Below the pieces are notes generated by a model. It was not told the DNA's origin and ran no database searches. It was given only the letters and a program-made list of their open reading frames with translations. The position numbers and the translations under genes were made by a program. 64,000 bases of DNA from Chimaeribacter coloradensis (lineage in GTDB: Bacteria > Pseudomonadota > Gammaproteobacteria > Enterobacterales > Enterobacteriaceae): positions 186,001 to 250,000 of the forward strand of contig NZ_PJZH01000001.1 in NCBI RefSeq assembly GCF_002858715.1, given 5' to 3'. Positions 9,432-17,645 of this stretch are shown piece by piece. Position 1 is the first letter of the stretch. Every line of letters begins with the position of its first letter.

Positions 9432-11531
9432 ATGTCTGAAATTAATGCAAATGTTATTATTTCAATGCCATCCTCTCCCTTTACCTTAGCCACTTCGTTT
9501 AAGGCTGCATCAGGCGGAAGTGTTTATATTGGAAAAGTGAATACTGACCCTTTCCATCCTGAGAACCAAGTTCAGGTTTATCTGGAAAAAAGGGAAGGTG
9601 AAATTGTACCTGTAGCACAACCGTTGTTACTTAATTCTGCAGGCTATCTTGTTTATGAAGGGGCGATAGCAAAATTTGTTACTGATAAAAACCATAGTAT
9701 GACGGTATTTGACGCCAGCAACGTACCACAATTTTATTACCCCGATATTTTAAAATATGAGCCCGATCAGTTTAAACGGCAACTGAGTGGCTCTGATGGC
9801 CTGAAGTACATTGGCCGATGCCCTGATATTGGTATGCTGCGTATAACCGAGCCAAATGAAAAAAATCAATTAATTGATGTTGTAGAATACTTCCAAGGAT
9901 GCAGTTTTGGAGGGGGATATTTCATTTATGATGACACGGATAAAGAGAGTGTAGATAACGGTGGCTCGATTATCGCTACTGCCGGAGGCCACCGCTGGAA
10001 ACGCCGGGAAACATATCTGCTGCCTGTCCACTTTGGTGCTGTTCCCGATGGAAAAACGGATGTTACTGACAGCATGCGGCGGTATATCGCCGCTTCAGCA
10101 AGAGGTACCGTTGATTTTCGAAATGGATTCTGGCGCATTTCATCTACCCTGGACTTAACTCATGTGGCGACTATCATTACTGACGGCACATGCGCATTTA
10201 AAGTCAATCCCTTTAGTTTTTCAGGAGAATGGGCGATGACTATCGGTCATCCTGATAGGGGGGCTTACGCGGGCAGAGTTGCAAAGTTCGTTATTCAAGG
10301 GATATTAACGATTGATAGTGACAGCCGGTCAGTGCCTTTAAACGGGTTATATATGAAAGGAAGCTGGTTTGTTGTAGACCATATACGTGTCACCAATTTT
10401 AATGGGACAGGAATTCACCAGTCTGCGGTGTGGGACTCAACATTTAAACGATTGTCTGTAGAACTCTGCGGCAATTCAGAAAAATATGCATGCTCTTTAA
10501 ATGGTGGAGGAGATACTTACAACACAACCCATATTGGGGCATTACAAGCCGAGCAATCTTATGACAAAGCATTATGCATCACCGGCATCCGAAACGTGAT
10601 TGAAAATATCCATTGTGAAAGAACGTATATCACAACACTCGATGACGGAAATACGAAACTTCCGTCTGGCCTGAAGTATACAACCTGTGACTTTAATATA
10701 GGTAACTCGACAATAAACCAGGCTATTATTGATGCCTATACAGGCTCTACCACACCTGACGGGATCGCATGTATTACAGATGTACCCTCTATTTCCTTAT
10801 CGCTTGATTACTCAGAGGCGAGGAATATTAATGCAACAAATGGGATCCTAAGCTGCGCCTTTGGCCATCAAACATTATATAGTACAATAGTGGCAAAAAA
10901 TTTTCACATTGTAGAGCCAGCTCAAAAAATAACAGTAGAAAACCCACGTATATCTGAAAAGATTTGCATTGGTTCTGAAGTTATTATCAATAACGGCATG
11001 ATTAATATTTTTACCCCAAATAATAATGCTAGGAATATAATTATTAATGGCGGCGAGATAAATAAAGTGGACTTTGGATCGCATATTCGTGGTCATATTA
11101 CTTTTAATAATGTGGCAATAACTGGGGAGATCGGAGATTTAAAAAGCCCGCCATATAAAAATACTAACAGTGTTATCGGAATGCAATTTCCACCAACAAC
11201 TTTTAATAATTGTCAATTGGAAAGCGTGGTAGGTGCCTGGAACTCCAGGGCTATATTTAACGGAGGTGCCATTAGAAGTGTTAATCTTAATTCACAAAGT
11301 GCTTTTGAATTTTATAACGTCTCGATAGGAACGTTCAATTACTCAGGTAATACTGCATTTATTACTCGAGGGGTAAAGGCTGAAAACGTGTTACGGTGGG
11401 CAGAACCAAGGCATTTTCTATACCCGGCCGGCACGATTACCGAGCGGATAGGGCCGGCAACGAACTGCGGCATAATTTATTTATGCAGAAGCAATACAGA
11501 GGTAAAATGGACGCCCATCATGTCAGTCTAA
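9432..11531 (+). CDS. Orphan P22-type phage tailspike protein
   Basis: A 699-residue protein. Residues 1 to about 113 match, by eye, the head-binding domain of P22-family tailspikes. Landmarks are NVIISMPS, YIGKVNTDPFHPENQVQVYL, LLLNSAGYLVYEG, IAKFVTDKNHSM and PDILKYEPDQ. A connector follows (about 120-190: GGYFIYDDTDKES..DNGGSIIATAGGHRWKR). The pectate-lyase-type beta-helix entry LLPVHFGAVPDGKTDVTDS is near 196-214, and a long beta-helix carries the receptor-binding or glycan-cleaving region. Tailspikes of this kind bind and usually hydrolyse or deacetylate host O-antigen. The gene is much more AT-rich than its neighbours and no capsid, tail, lysis or integration gene is adjacent. GGAAAAG lies about 9 nt before the ATG. 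The substrate cannot be read from the sequence. Confidence 0.88.
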   Translation: MSEINANVIISMPSSPFTLATSFKAASGGSVYIGKVNTDPFHPENQVQVYLEKREGEIVPVAQPLLLNSAGYLVYEGAIAKFVTDKNHSMTVFDASNVPQFYYPDILKYEPDQFKRQLSGSDGLKYIGRCPDIGMLRITEPNEKNQLIDVVEYFQGCSFGGGYFIYDDTDKESVDNGGSIIATAGGHRWKRRETYLLPVHFGAVPDGKTDVTDSMRRYIAASARGTVDFRNGFWRISSTLDLTHVATIITDGTCAFKVNPFSFSGEWAMTIGHPDRGAYAGRVAKFVIQGILTIDSDSRSVPLNGLYMKGSWFVVDHIRVTNFNGTGIHQSAVWDSTFKRLSVELCGNSEKYACSLNGGGDTYNTTHIGALQAEQSYDKALCITGIRNVIENIHCERTYITTLDDGNTKLPSGLKYTTCDFNIGNSTINQAIIDAYTGSTTPDGIACITDVPSISLSLDYSEARNINATNGILSCAFGHQTLYSTIVAKNFHIVEPAQKITVENPRISEKICIGSEVIINNGMINIFTPNNNARNIIINGGEINKVDFGSHIRGHITFNNVAITGEIGDLKSPPYKNTNSVIGMQFPPTTFNNCQLESVVGAWNSRAIFNGGAIRSVNLNSQSAFEFYNVSIGTFNYSGNTAFITRGVKAENVLRWAEPRHFLYPAGTITERIGPATNCGIIYLCRSNTEVKWTPIMSV

Positions 11532-11656
11532 TGGAATGTTAAATTCCTTAAAAAGCAATAGAGTGAATGACTCTGATGAGTGTTAGATTAATGCAGGTAA
11601 ATTTGTTACAGCAATTATTATAGTGTTTTTCTAAAAAAATCCATTAGTTATAAATA

Positions 11657-11690
11657 AGGCGCTACTTACTTTCAGGCAGCGCCTTTAAAA
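11657..11690. terminator. Bidirectional terminator between the tailspike gene and fabA
   Basis: The stem AAGGCGCT / AGCGCCTT (11657-11664 with 11678-11685) has an A-rich left flank and TTTAAAA on the right. It can terminate transcription from both converging genes. Confidence 0.65.
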
Positions 11691-11702
11691 TTAACAGAGG
11701 AA

Positions 11703-12221
11703 TCAGAAGACGCTGGTGTCTTTGAACAGGCCCACTTTCAGGTCACTGGCGGTATAGATGACTTTACCGTCGACCAGTACTTCACCGTCTGCCACGCCCA
11801 TGATCAGTTTACGGTTGATCACGCGTTTGAAGTTGATGCGGTAAGTCACTTTTTTCGCGGTCGGCAGCACCTGGCCGGTGAATTTCACCTCGCCCACGCC
11901 CAGCGCACGGCCTTTGCCTTCGCCGCCCAGCCAGCCCAGATAGAAGCCGACCAACTGCCACATCGCATCCAGACCCAGGCAGCCCGGCATGACCGGGTCA
12001 CCGATAAAGTGGCAACCAAAGAACCACAGGTCAGGGTTAATATCCAGCTCTGCTTCCACGTAGCCTTTATTGTGGCTGCCGCCGTCTTCGCTCATTTTGA
12101 CGATGCGATCCATCATCAGCATGTTGCCTGACGGCAGCGGCGGGCCGCCGGCACCAAAAAGTTCACTGCGGCCAGAGGCTTCCAGATCTTCTTTCGTGTA
12201 AGAGTCGCGTTTTTCTACCAT
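11703..12221 (-). CDS. fabA: 3-hydroxydecanoyl-ACP dehydratase/isomerase FabA
   Basis: FabA dehydrates 3-hydroxydecanoyl-ACP and isomerises trans-2- to cis-3-decenoyl-ACP, which commits carbon to unsaturated fatty acids. The 172-residue hot-dog-fold protein has the active-site motif [14 protein letters not shown] with the catalytic His at 71. The partner Asp is at 85 in [10 protein letters not shown]. Length and termini match the family. It is divergently placed from nothing and reads toward the tailspike gene, with lonH 67 bp upstream on the same strand, as in E. coli. Regulation by FadR and FabR is known for the family; I did not locate those operators with confidence. Confidence 0.98.
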   Translation of the reverse strand: MVEKRDSYTKEDLEASGRSELFGAGGPPLPSGNMLMMDRIVKMSEDGGSHNKGYVEAELDINPDLWFFGCHFIGDPVMPGCLGLDAMWQLVGFYLGWLGGEGKGRALGVGEVKFTGQVLPTAKKVTYRINFKRVINRKLIMGVADGEVLVDGKVIYTASDLKVGLFKDTSVF

Positions 12222-12288
12222 GTCGATGTAAGCCTTATTTTAATGAAGGTCGCAGATTAGCTTACAGGTGTAAGCTTAACAACTCCGA

Positions 12289-14040
12289 TCAGCCGCGGTT
12301 AAACCAGTTTAACCAGCGTAAGAACCACGGCAGATGCCGGCGTTCATGCGCGTTGACCTGTGCTATGCGATCCTGAATGGCGCCCAGCAAGCTGGGTTGC
12401 TGATCGTCAGCATATGTTACGCCTGTGATTATCGTTAATGCCTCAGCAGCGGAAGAGACAGCCCAGATATGGAACTGCCCATCACGCACGGCATCCACCA
12501 CCTGCTGTTGCAGGCAAAGGTGGCGCAGGTTGGCCTGGGGCAGAATCACGCCCTGTTTGCCGGTCAGCCCGCGCCGTTGGCAGACTTCAAAGAAGCCCTC
12601 AATTTTTTCGTTAACGCCGCCGATAGGCTGCACATTACCGAACTGATCCACTGAGCCGGTGACGGCAATCTGCTGGTTGATCGGCTGTTGTGCCAGTGCG
12701 CTGATCAGCACACACAACTCCGCCAGCGAGGCGCTGTCACCATCCACTTCACCGTAGGACTGCTCAAACACCAGTGACGCCGAGAAGGGCAGGGGCTGGT
12801 CCTGATCCAGTTCGGAAATCAGGTAGGCCTGCATAATCATCATGCCTTTGGCATGGAGATTACCGCCGAGTTCCGCTTTACGTTCGACATCATTAAACTC
12901 GCCATCGCCCGCATGCACCACGCAACTGATGCGGGAAGGTTCGCCAAAGGCACGCGGGTGGCCGGGGTACTCCAGCACCGACAGGCCATTAATCTGGCCA
13001 ATGACTTCGCCTTCGGTTTCAATCAGGATCTGGCCCAGCTCAATCTCATCCTGCATCCGCTCCGCCAGGTAGCTTTCGCGCCAGGCTTTGGCCTGCAATG
13101 CGGCATCAAACGCTTTTTCATCCAGCAGCGTCTCTTCATTATAGAGGGCCGCTTCAGAGAGCAGGGCGCTGATCCACTCCGGGCAGAGGGGCAGGCTGCC
13201 CTGATCGCCACTGAAACGTACCGCCTGCGTCAGCAGCAGCGGCCAGGCGTCAGCGGCCGGGCGCGGCAGCGCCAGGTTGTCGGCCAGGGTGTTGATATAG
13301 GCGCACCAGGTGGCCATATCTTCAGGCTCGGTCAGCGGCAGCTCACCTTCGAACTCACCATATAACCCATGCTCCGCCAGCTCCGGTTCCATCTCATTAA
13401 GATCGGCCAGGCCGGGGCGGTCACCGACGATAATCACCTTGAGGTCGAGCGGCATCGCCGGGATGTTTACCGGCAGCGGGCGCGCCTCATCCGGCGAGAT
13501 CCAGCGGAACAGCCCTTCACTGACAATCTGCTTCAGCCGAAGCCACATCAACGGCTGCGCCAGCAGGGTACGGGCGCTGAGGATCAGCACCCCGCCATTC
13601 ACCTGATGCACGGCACCGGGATGCAGCACCACCTCTCCATTCAGCAGGCCAGCCCGGCCAAACAGCTGCTCCGGCTCAATCCACTCCCGGTAGAGGCAGC
13701 GTGTGTCCGCGATAAACGGGCCGCGCTGCGGCAAGGAGGCCGCAAGGCTGACCTGCGTTCCGGTAACCTGATAGTGGCTGCCGACCGGCTGTTCACTCTC
13801 CGGCAGCAGTGTGTCGACCACGTCAGCGATCACTGCGAGATAGGCACGACTCTCCTGGGCTTTAACCGTCATGATGCGCGGGCGTGACTGAGGATGGCAG
13901 AACAGCGTCAGGCCATTTTCCAGCCGGGGCTGGGTCACTGCGAAGGGGATCGGAGCCATGTCAGGCGCCGTAGCGAATAATGTCTGATAAGGCGCGGCGT
14001 CAGGGATGAGTGACTGCCATTCAAGTCGGTTATTGGTCAA
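12289..14040 (-). CDS. lonH: Lon-like protease LonH
   Basis: A 583-residue homologue of the Lon proteolytic domain (E. coli YcbZ/LonH). The C-terminal part has the Lon Ser-Lys dyad: Ser436 in EVDGDSAS and Lys479 in GGVNEKIEGFF. Other conserved segments are GQINGLSVLEYPGHPRAFGEPSRI-like (348-370) and LGGNLHAKGMMIM (391-403). The N-terminal half is a degenerate AAA-like region without an obvious Walker A motif, as in other LonH proteins. The most upstream start in frame is a TTG at 14040, with no strong ribosome-binding site, so the exact N-terminus is uncertain. The protein is thought to be a nucleoid-associated or quality-control protease; specific substrates are not evident. Confidence 0.93.
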   Translation of the reverse strand: MTNNRLEWQSLIPDAAPYQTLFATAPDMAPIPFAVTQPRLENGLTLFCHPQSRPRIMTVKAQESRAYLAVIADVVDTLLPESEQPVGSHYQVTGTQVSLAASLPQRGPFIADTRCLYREWIEPEQLFGRAGLLNGEVVLHPGAVHQVNGGVLILSARTLLAQPLMWLRLKQIVSEGLFRWISPDEARPLPVNIPAMPLDLKVIIVGDRPGLADLNEMEPELAEHGLYGEFEGELPLTEPEDMATWCAYINTLADNLALPRPAADAWPLLLTQAVRFSGDQGSLPLCPEWISALLSEAALYNEETLLDEKAFDAALQAKAWRESYLAERMQDEIELGQILIETEGEVIGQINGLSVLEYPGHPRAFGEPSRISCVVHAGDGEFNDVERKAELGGNLHAKGMMIMQAYLISELDQDQPLPFSASLVFEQSYGEVDGDSASLAELCVLISALAQQPINQQIAVTGSVDQFGNVQPIGGVNEKIEGFFEVCQRRGLTGKQGVILPQANLRHLCLQQQVVDAVRDGQFHIWAVSSAAEALTIITGVTYADDQQPSLLGAIQDRIAQVNAHERRHLPWFLRWLNWFNRG

Positions 14041-14250
14041 AGTGTTAGGATCAATCAGTCAAAAGGGAAAGGGCGATTATACAAGAATAACGAAGGCTGC
14101 ATATAAGCAGAGTCATTCTTCAGCAGACGCACAGGGCGAATCGCAAAAAGGTGAATAAAAAACGCACAAGCGAAGCGGTGAAAATTCATAAAAAACTCTT
14201 TCTAAAACTGTTATGCTTAAGAAAGTTACACGGTCACATAAAGGCTCGCG

Positions 14251-14706
14251 ATGAAATATCAGCAACTGGAAAATCTGGAAAGCGGATGGAAATGGAAATA
14301 CCTGGTGAAAAAGCACCGGGAAGGGGAACGCATCACCCGCTACCTTGAGAACAGCGCTGCGCAAGAGGCCGTGCAAGAGTTACTGAACATGGAAAACAAC
14401 CCGGTCAATGTGCTGCAATGGATGGCCCGGCATATGAACCCGGCGCTCGACAACCGCATGAAGCAGACAATCCGTGCCCGTCGCAAACGCCATTTCAACG
14501 CAGAGCATCAGCATACCCGCAAGAAATCTATCGATCTGGAATTCCTGGTCTGGCAGCGGCTGGCAGGGCTGGCGCGGCGGCGCGGCGTGACGCTGTCAGA
14601 AACGGTGGTGCAGCTCATCGAAGATGCAGAACGCAAAGAGAAATATGCCAGCCAGATGTCCTCCCTGCGGCAGGATCTGCAGGAAATCCTCGCCAAAAAA
14701 GAGTAG
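14251..14706 (+). CDS. matP: Ter macrodomain organiser MatP
   Basis: MatP binds matS sites in the terminus region and condenses the Ter macrodomain, bridging it to the divisome through ZapB. The 151-residue protein has the expected layout: a helical N-terminal bundle starting [18 protein letters not shown], a ribbon-helix-helix DNA-binding domain with [20 protein letters not shown], and a C-terminal coiled coil ([19 protein letters not shown]). Its presence places this window in or near Ter. It is divergent from lonH and convergent with ompA, as in E. coli. A near-consensus matS sequence lies inside the gene at 14587-14599. Confidence 0.97.
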   Translation: MKYQQLENLESGWKWKYLVKKHREGERITRYLENSAAQEAVQELLNMENNPVNVLQWMARHMNPALDNRMKQTIRARRKRHFNAEHQHTRKKSIDLEFLVWQRLAGLARRRGVTLSETVVQLIEDAERKEKYASQMSSLRQDLQEILAKKE

Positions 14707-14783
14707 TTTCCCCCAGCCTTTGTGCACCCCGCCCGGTACCGTTCTCTGTGAAAAGAGGACGTTTCGTGAGACGCAGCCATAAA

Positions 14784-14807
14784 AAAACCCCGCCGGAGCG
14801 GGGTTTT
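14784..14807. terminator. Bidirectional terminator between matP and ompA
   Basis: The stem AAAACCCCGC / GCGGGGTTTT has loop CGGA. A tracts lie on the left and T on the right, so it works for ompA (minus) and matP (plus). Confidence 0.9.
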
Positions 14808-14826
14808 TAGATCAACGATGTTTAAC

Positions 14827-15897
14827 TTAAGCCTGTGGCTGAGTTACAACGTCTTTGATGCCTTTAACTTCGATCTCTACGCGACGATCCGGGCCCAGGC
14901 AGTTGATCAGGGCAGCACGGCCTTTCACGCTGTCACAGGTAGAACCGGTAACCGGCTGGGATTCGCCCATGCCACGTGCGGAGATTTTGTCAGCCGGGAT
15001 ACCTTTGGATACCAGGTAGTCCACAACGCTCTGAGCGCGCTGCTCAGACAGTTTTTGGTTGTACTGGTCAGAACCGATACGGTCGGTGAAGCCCAGAACA
15101 ACAACGGAACCGTCTTTCGGATCCATGGAGCTCAGCTGGGAGTACAGCTGATCCAGAGCCTGCTGGCCTTCGCCTTTCAGGGTGGATTTGTTGAAGTTGA
15201 ACAGAACGTCAGACTTCAGGGTGAAACGCTTGGTTTCAACAACCGGAGCCGGTGCCGGAGTCGGAGCCGGTGCCGGAGCAGCCATGTCGTCCTGGCCGAA
15301 GCGGTAAGAAACACCCAGGCTCAGCATGGCGTTGTCAGGACGTGCGCCCACGGTCGCAGCGTCACCGATGTTGTTAACCCACTGGTAGTCCAGGCGGGTA
15401 GCCCAGTTTTTGGTCAGTGCGTATTCAACACCAACAGCAGCCAGCGGGGAAACGCCGGTGTCGTGGTCGCTGATGCGGTTGCCGTTCACAGAAGCAGTGG
15501 AGTCAGCACGCCATACCATGCCGCCCAGACGGGTGTACAGGTCCAGGTCGTCATAGATCGGGTAGCTCAGTTTAGCTGCCAACTGAATACCCTGTGCCTT
15601 GAAAGCACCGTTGTTGACGCTGCCTTTGTAAGGCATACGGCCAAGCCAGTCATATCCCATTTCAAAGCCCAGGTATTGGTTCGCTTGGTAGCCCGCGAAC
15701 GCACCTGCACCCAATTGGCTGTCGTGGGTTGGGCCATTGCCAACACCGTTGTAGCCATTACCATAGAAACCTGTGTCGTGGAACTGAGACCAGCCCACTT
15801 TAGCACCGGTGTACCAGGTGTTATCTTTCGGGGCGGCTTGCGCTACGGTAGCGAAACCTGCCAGTGCCACTGCTAATGCGATAGCTGTCTTTTTCAT
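14827..15897 (-). CDS. ompA: Outer membrane porin A, OmpA
   Basis: A 356-residue major outer-membrane protein. The signal peptide [21 protein letters not shown] is cleaved before APKDNTWY. An eight-strand beta-barrel (about 22-195) is followed by the proline/alanine hinge [12 protein letters not shown] and a peptidoglycan-binding OmpA C-terminal domain with [13 protein letters not shown] and [20 protein letters not shown]. The start at 15897 is chosen because it gives the canonical signal peptide and has GAGGCG 6 nt upstream; a longer in-frame start 10 codons upstream lacks this. The paired Cys of [21 protein letters not shown] is retained. A long 5' UTR is present (see the promoter entry). 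Confidence 0.98.
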   Translation of the reverse strand: MKKTAIALAVALAGFATVAQAAPKDNTWYTGAKVGWSQFHDTGFYGNGYNGVGNGPTHDSQLGAGAFAGYQANQYLGFEMGYDWLGRMPYKGSVNNGAFKAQGIQLAAKLSYPIYDDLDLYTRLGGMVWRADSTASVNGNRISDHDTGVSPLAAVGVEYALTKNWATRLDYQWVNNIGDAATVGARPDNAMLSLGVSYRFGQDDMAAPAPAPTPAPAPVVETKRFTLKSDVLFNFNKSTLKGEGQQALDQLYSQLSSMDPKDGSVVVLGFTDRIGSDQYNQKLSEQRAQSVVDYLVSKGIPADKISARGMGESQPVTGSTCDSVKGRAALINCLGPDRRVEIEVKGIKDVVTQPQA

Positions 15898-16038
15898 TTT
15901 GCGCCTCGTTATCATCCAAATAGGCAATGAGCTTTAAGCTGTTATAAGCCCTTGGTTAAAATCCTTCGCCAAGGTTATTGCTTCCGTTAGTAACTTTGCC
16001 AATTGATTTGGCCTTATAGAGCAACCTTGGCGATGTAA

Positions 16039-16066
16039 AGTCTACAACGTGGCGTGAAACTTACAA
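16039..16066 (-). promoter_or_regulatory. ompA promoter
   Basis: On the minus strand TTGTAA (16066-16061) and TAGACT (16044-16039) are 16 bp apart, embedded in a sequence nearly identical to the E. coli ompA promoter as I remember it. A start near 16032 gives a leader of about 135 nt, the size of the long stabilising ompA 5' UTR known in E. coli. The region 15898-16253 holds only this leader, the promoter and the sulA 3' flank. Confidence 0.7.
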
Positions 16067-16253
16067 GTATGAAGTTTTCGCACCCCCCTAAAAAGGCGCA
16101 AAACGTACATAATTTTTAACATGTTCGGTCAATTGGTGACGAAATTACGTGAAAAAAACCCTTAACAAGCGGTAAACAAGCCGCCAAAACCGCACGCAAA
16201 AGCGGTTTCGACGGAAAAAAAGGCTTTTTTCATGAGAATATTCTTAATTTGTT

Positions 16254-16760
16254 TCAATGATAGCGCGAAGAGTGAATTTTAAGTGAAGGCAGATGTCCCC
16301 GCGGTGCCCGCTCCTCATACTGCGGGCGCATAATGAAGCCATAAGCACAGCCTGATTGCGCGGCCCGCTGTAACCTTTCCCGTTCTTTATCGGTCAGTTC
16401 CGGTAACCAGCCCAACACAACGCTGTAATTGCCGCTTTGCAACGCTTTTTCCATCGCATCCACGGTAGAGGTGGGCTGGATAGCGCGCAATTGCACAACT
16501 TTATCCACCGGCAGGCCGGAGTGGCGCAGCCAGTTGCGGCTCAGTTTCTGTTGCGGGGCAAGCCAGAGCAGCCAGCGGGACTGCGCACCCAGGTGGTGGA
16601 GCAGGGGGAGGAGAATCTGGGCCAGAGCAGGCTGATCTTCACTGTAAACGAACTCACTGATCAAACCGCCGAGATGACTGGAGGATGCCTCAAAAGAGGG
16701 GGACGGCATAGTTATCTGAGCGTGCTCGCCGGCCTGATAGTTATAAGAAGATGGACGCAT
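16254..16760 (-). CDS. sulA: SOS cell-division inhibitor SulA
   Basis: SulA binds FtsZ and blocks septation during the SOS response, and is degraded by Lon. The 168-residue protein has the RecA-like SulA core, with [39 protein letters not shown] and [15 protein letters not shown]. The C-terminus SSRYH ends in the Tyr-His characteristic for recognition by Lon. A perfect LexA operator lies 22 bp upstream of the ATG. Position between ompA and sxy matches E. coli. Confidence 0.96.
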   Translation of the reverse strand: MRPSSYNYQAGEHAQITMPSPSFEASSSHLGGLISEFVYSEDQPALAQILLPLLHHLGAQSRWLLWLAPQQKLSRNWLRHSGLPVDKVVQLRAIQPTSTVDAMEKALQSGNYSVVLGWLPELTDKERERLQRAAQSGCAYGFIMRPQYEERAPRGHLPSLKIHSSRYH

Positions 16761-16781
16761 AGTTTCCCTGCCCTGATGTCA

Positions 16782-16797
16782 CTGTATGTATATACAG
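16782..16797 (-). promoter_or_regulatory. LexA operator (SOS box) of sulA
   Basis: CTGTATGTATATACAG is a perfect CTGT-N8-ACAG LexA box with the alternating AT core. It is located just upstream of sulA. Confidence 0.92.
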
Positions 16798-16974
16798 TAT
16801 CTCCACTTTCCGCAAAGATCAATGCGATTCTTACAATACGTCTCGCAGATTTGATACGTAATCCCGTGTAACGGCATTTTGTCATTGGCAGTGCCGGGAA
16901 GTTTGCGTATTTTGTAATTCGTTGTTCTTAATGCAGTTATTAGGTAACGAATATATTTACTAAAGGAAATAGTA

Positions 16975-17601
16975 ATGAAGAACCTATACGAAAAAAGGAT
17001 CGATCAGACAAAACGGACGCTGGCCTCGTTGGGTGAAATCCGTACGCGCCCGCAGTTCGGCGGCTACGGAATCGTGATAGACAACATTATGTTTGGCCTG
17101 TTTTTGCAGAGTGAACTTTATCTGCGGGCCACACAGCAGACCGAAGCGGTATTCCATCAGCACCAGATGACGCGGCTGTGTTATCTCCGGCGCGGCCTGC
17201 CCCTTACGCTCTCTTATTACCAGCTTACCGGGGCCATCTGGCAGGACCCGGCCCTGTTTCTGCACCTGGCCACGCTGGCACTGGACGGTGCCCGGCAAGA
17301 CCATGCGGAGAAGCAGCAGCGTGCGCGCCTGAAAGGGTTGCCCAATATCAGTGCCCATCTGGAAAGCTTACTGTTGCAGGCCGGCATCAGCAGCCGGGAG
17401 CAGTTAAAAGCGCAGGGTGCGAAGGCGTGTTACCTGAAACTCGACACGGATGAGATTCCGCTGAGTATTAAAGTGCTTTATGCCCTGGAGGGGGCCGTGA
17501 CCGGTTATCACGAAGCGGCATTACCGCCGGAAAAACGCAAGGAACTGCGTCACTGGTATGAGGCCCGGCACCCGGCCGCGGCCACCAAATTCCGCCGTTG
17601 A
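16975..17601 (+). CDS. sxy: Competence regulator Sxy/TfoX
   Basis: Sxy (TfoX) acts with CRP at CRP-S promoters to induce DNA uptake genes. The 208-residue protein has the TfoX N-terminal domain (about 1-100; LASLGEIRTRPQFGGYGI, ELYLRAT, LTLSYYQLTGAIW) and the helix-hairpin TfoX C-terminal domain (about 115-195; LKGLPNISAHLESLLLQAGI, LEGAVTGYHEAALP). The start is supported by AAAGGAAA 8 nt upstream of the ATG at 16975. Its divergent placement from sulA is as in E. coli. The leader of sxy is known to fold and autoregulate in relatives; I did not establish that fold here. Confidence 0.94.
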   Translation: MKNLYEKRIDQTKRTLASLGEIRTRPQFGGYGIVIDNIMFGLFLQSELYLRATQQTEAVFHQHQMTRLCYLRRGLPLTLSYYQLTGAIWQDPALFLHLATLALDGARQDHAEKQQRARLKGLPNISAHLESLLLQAGISSREQLKAQGAKACYLKLDTDEIPLSIKVLYALEGAVTGYHEAALPPEKRKELRHWYEARHPAAATKFRR

Positions 17602-17645
17602 AAGGGGGAGCCGGCACCCGGCCGGCTATCCGATGTGCCTGTGGT

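Noticed and set aside
9247-9489. 80-codon frame overlapping the start of the tailspike gene
   Set aside because: It has no ribosome-binding site, a cysteine/phenylalanine-rich random composition, and overlaps the clearly real tailspike start.
14818-15876. 352-codon plus-strand frame covering ompA
   Set aside because: Antisense shadow of the highly biased ompA coding sequence; no family features.
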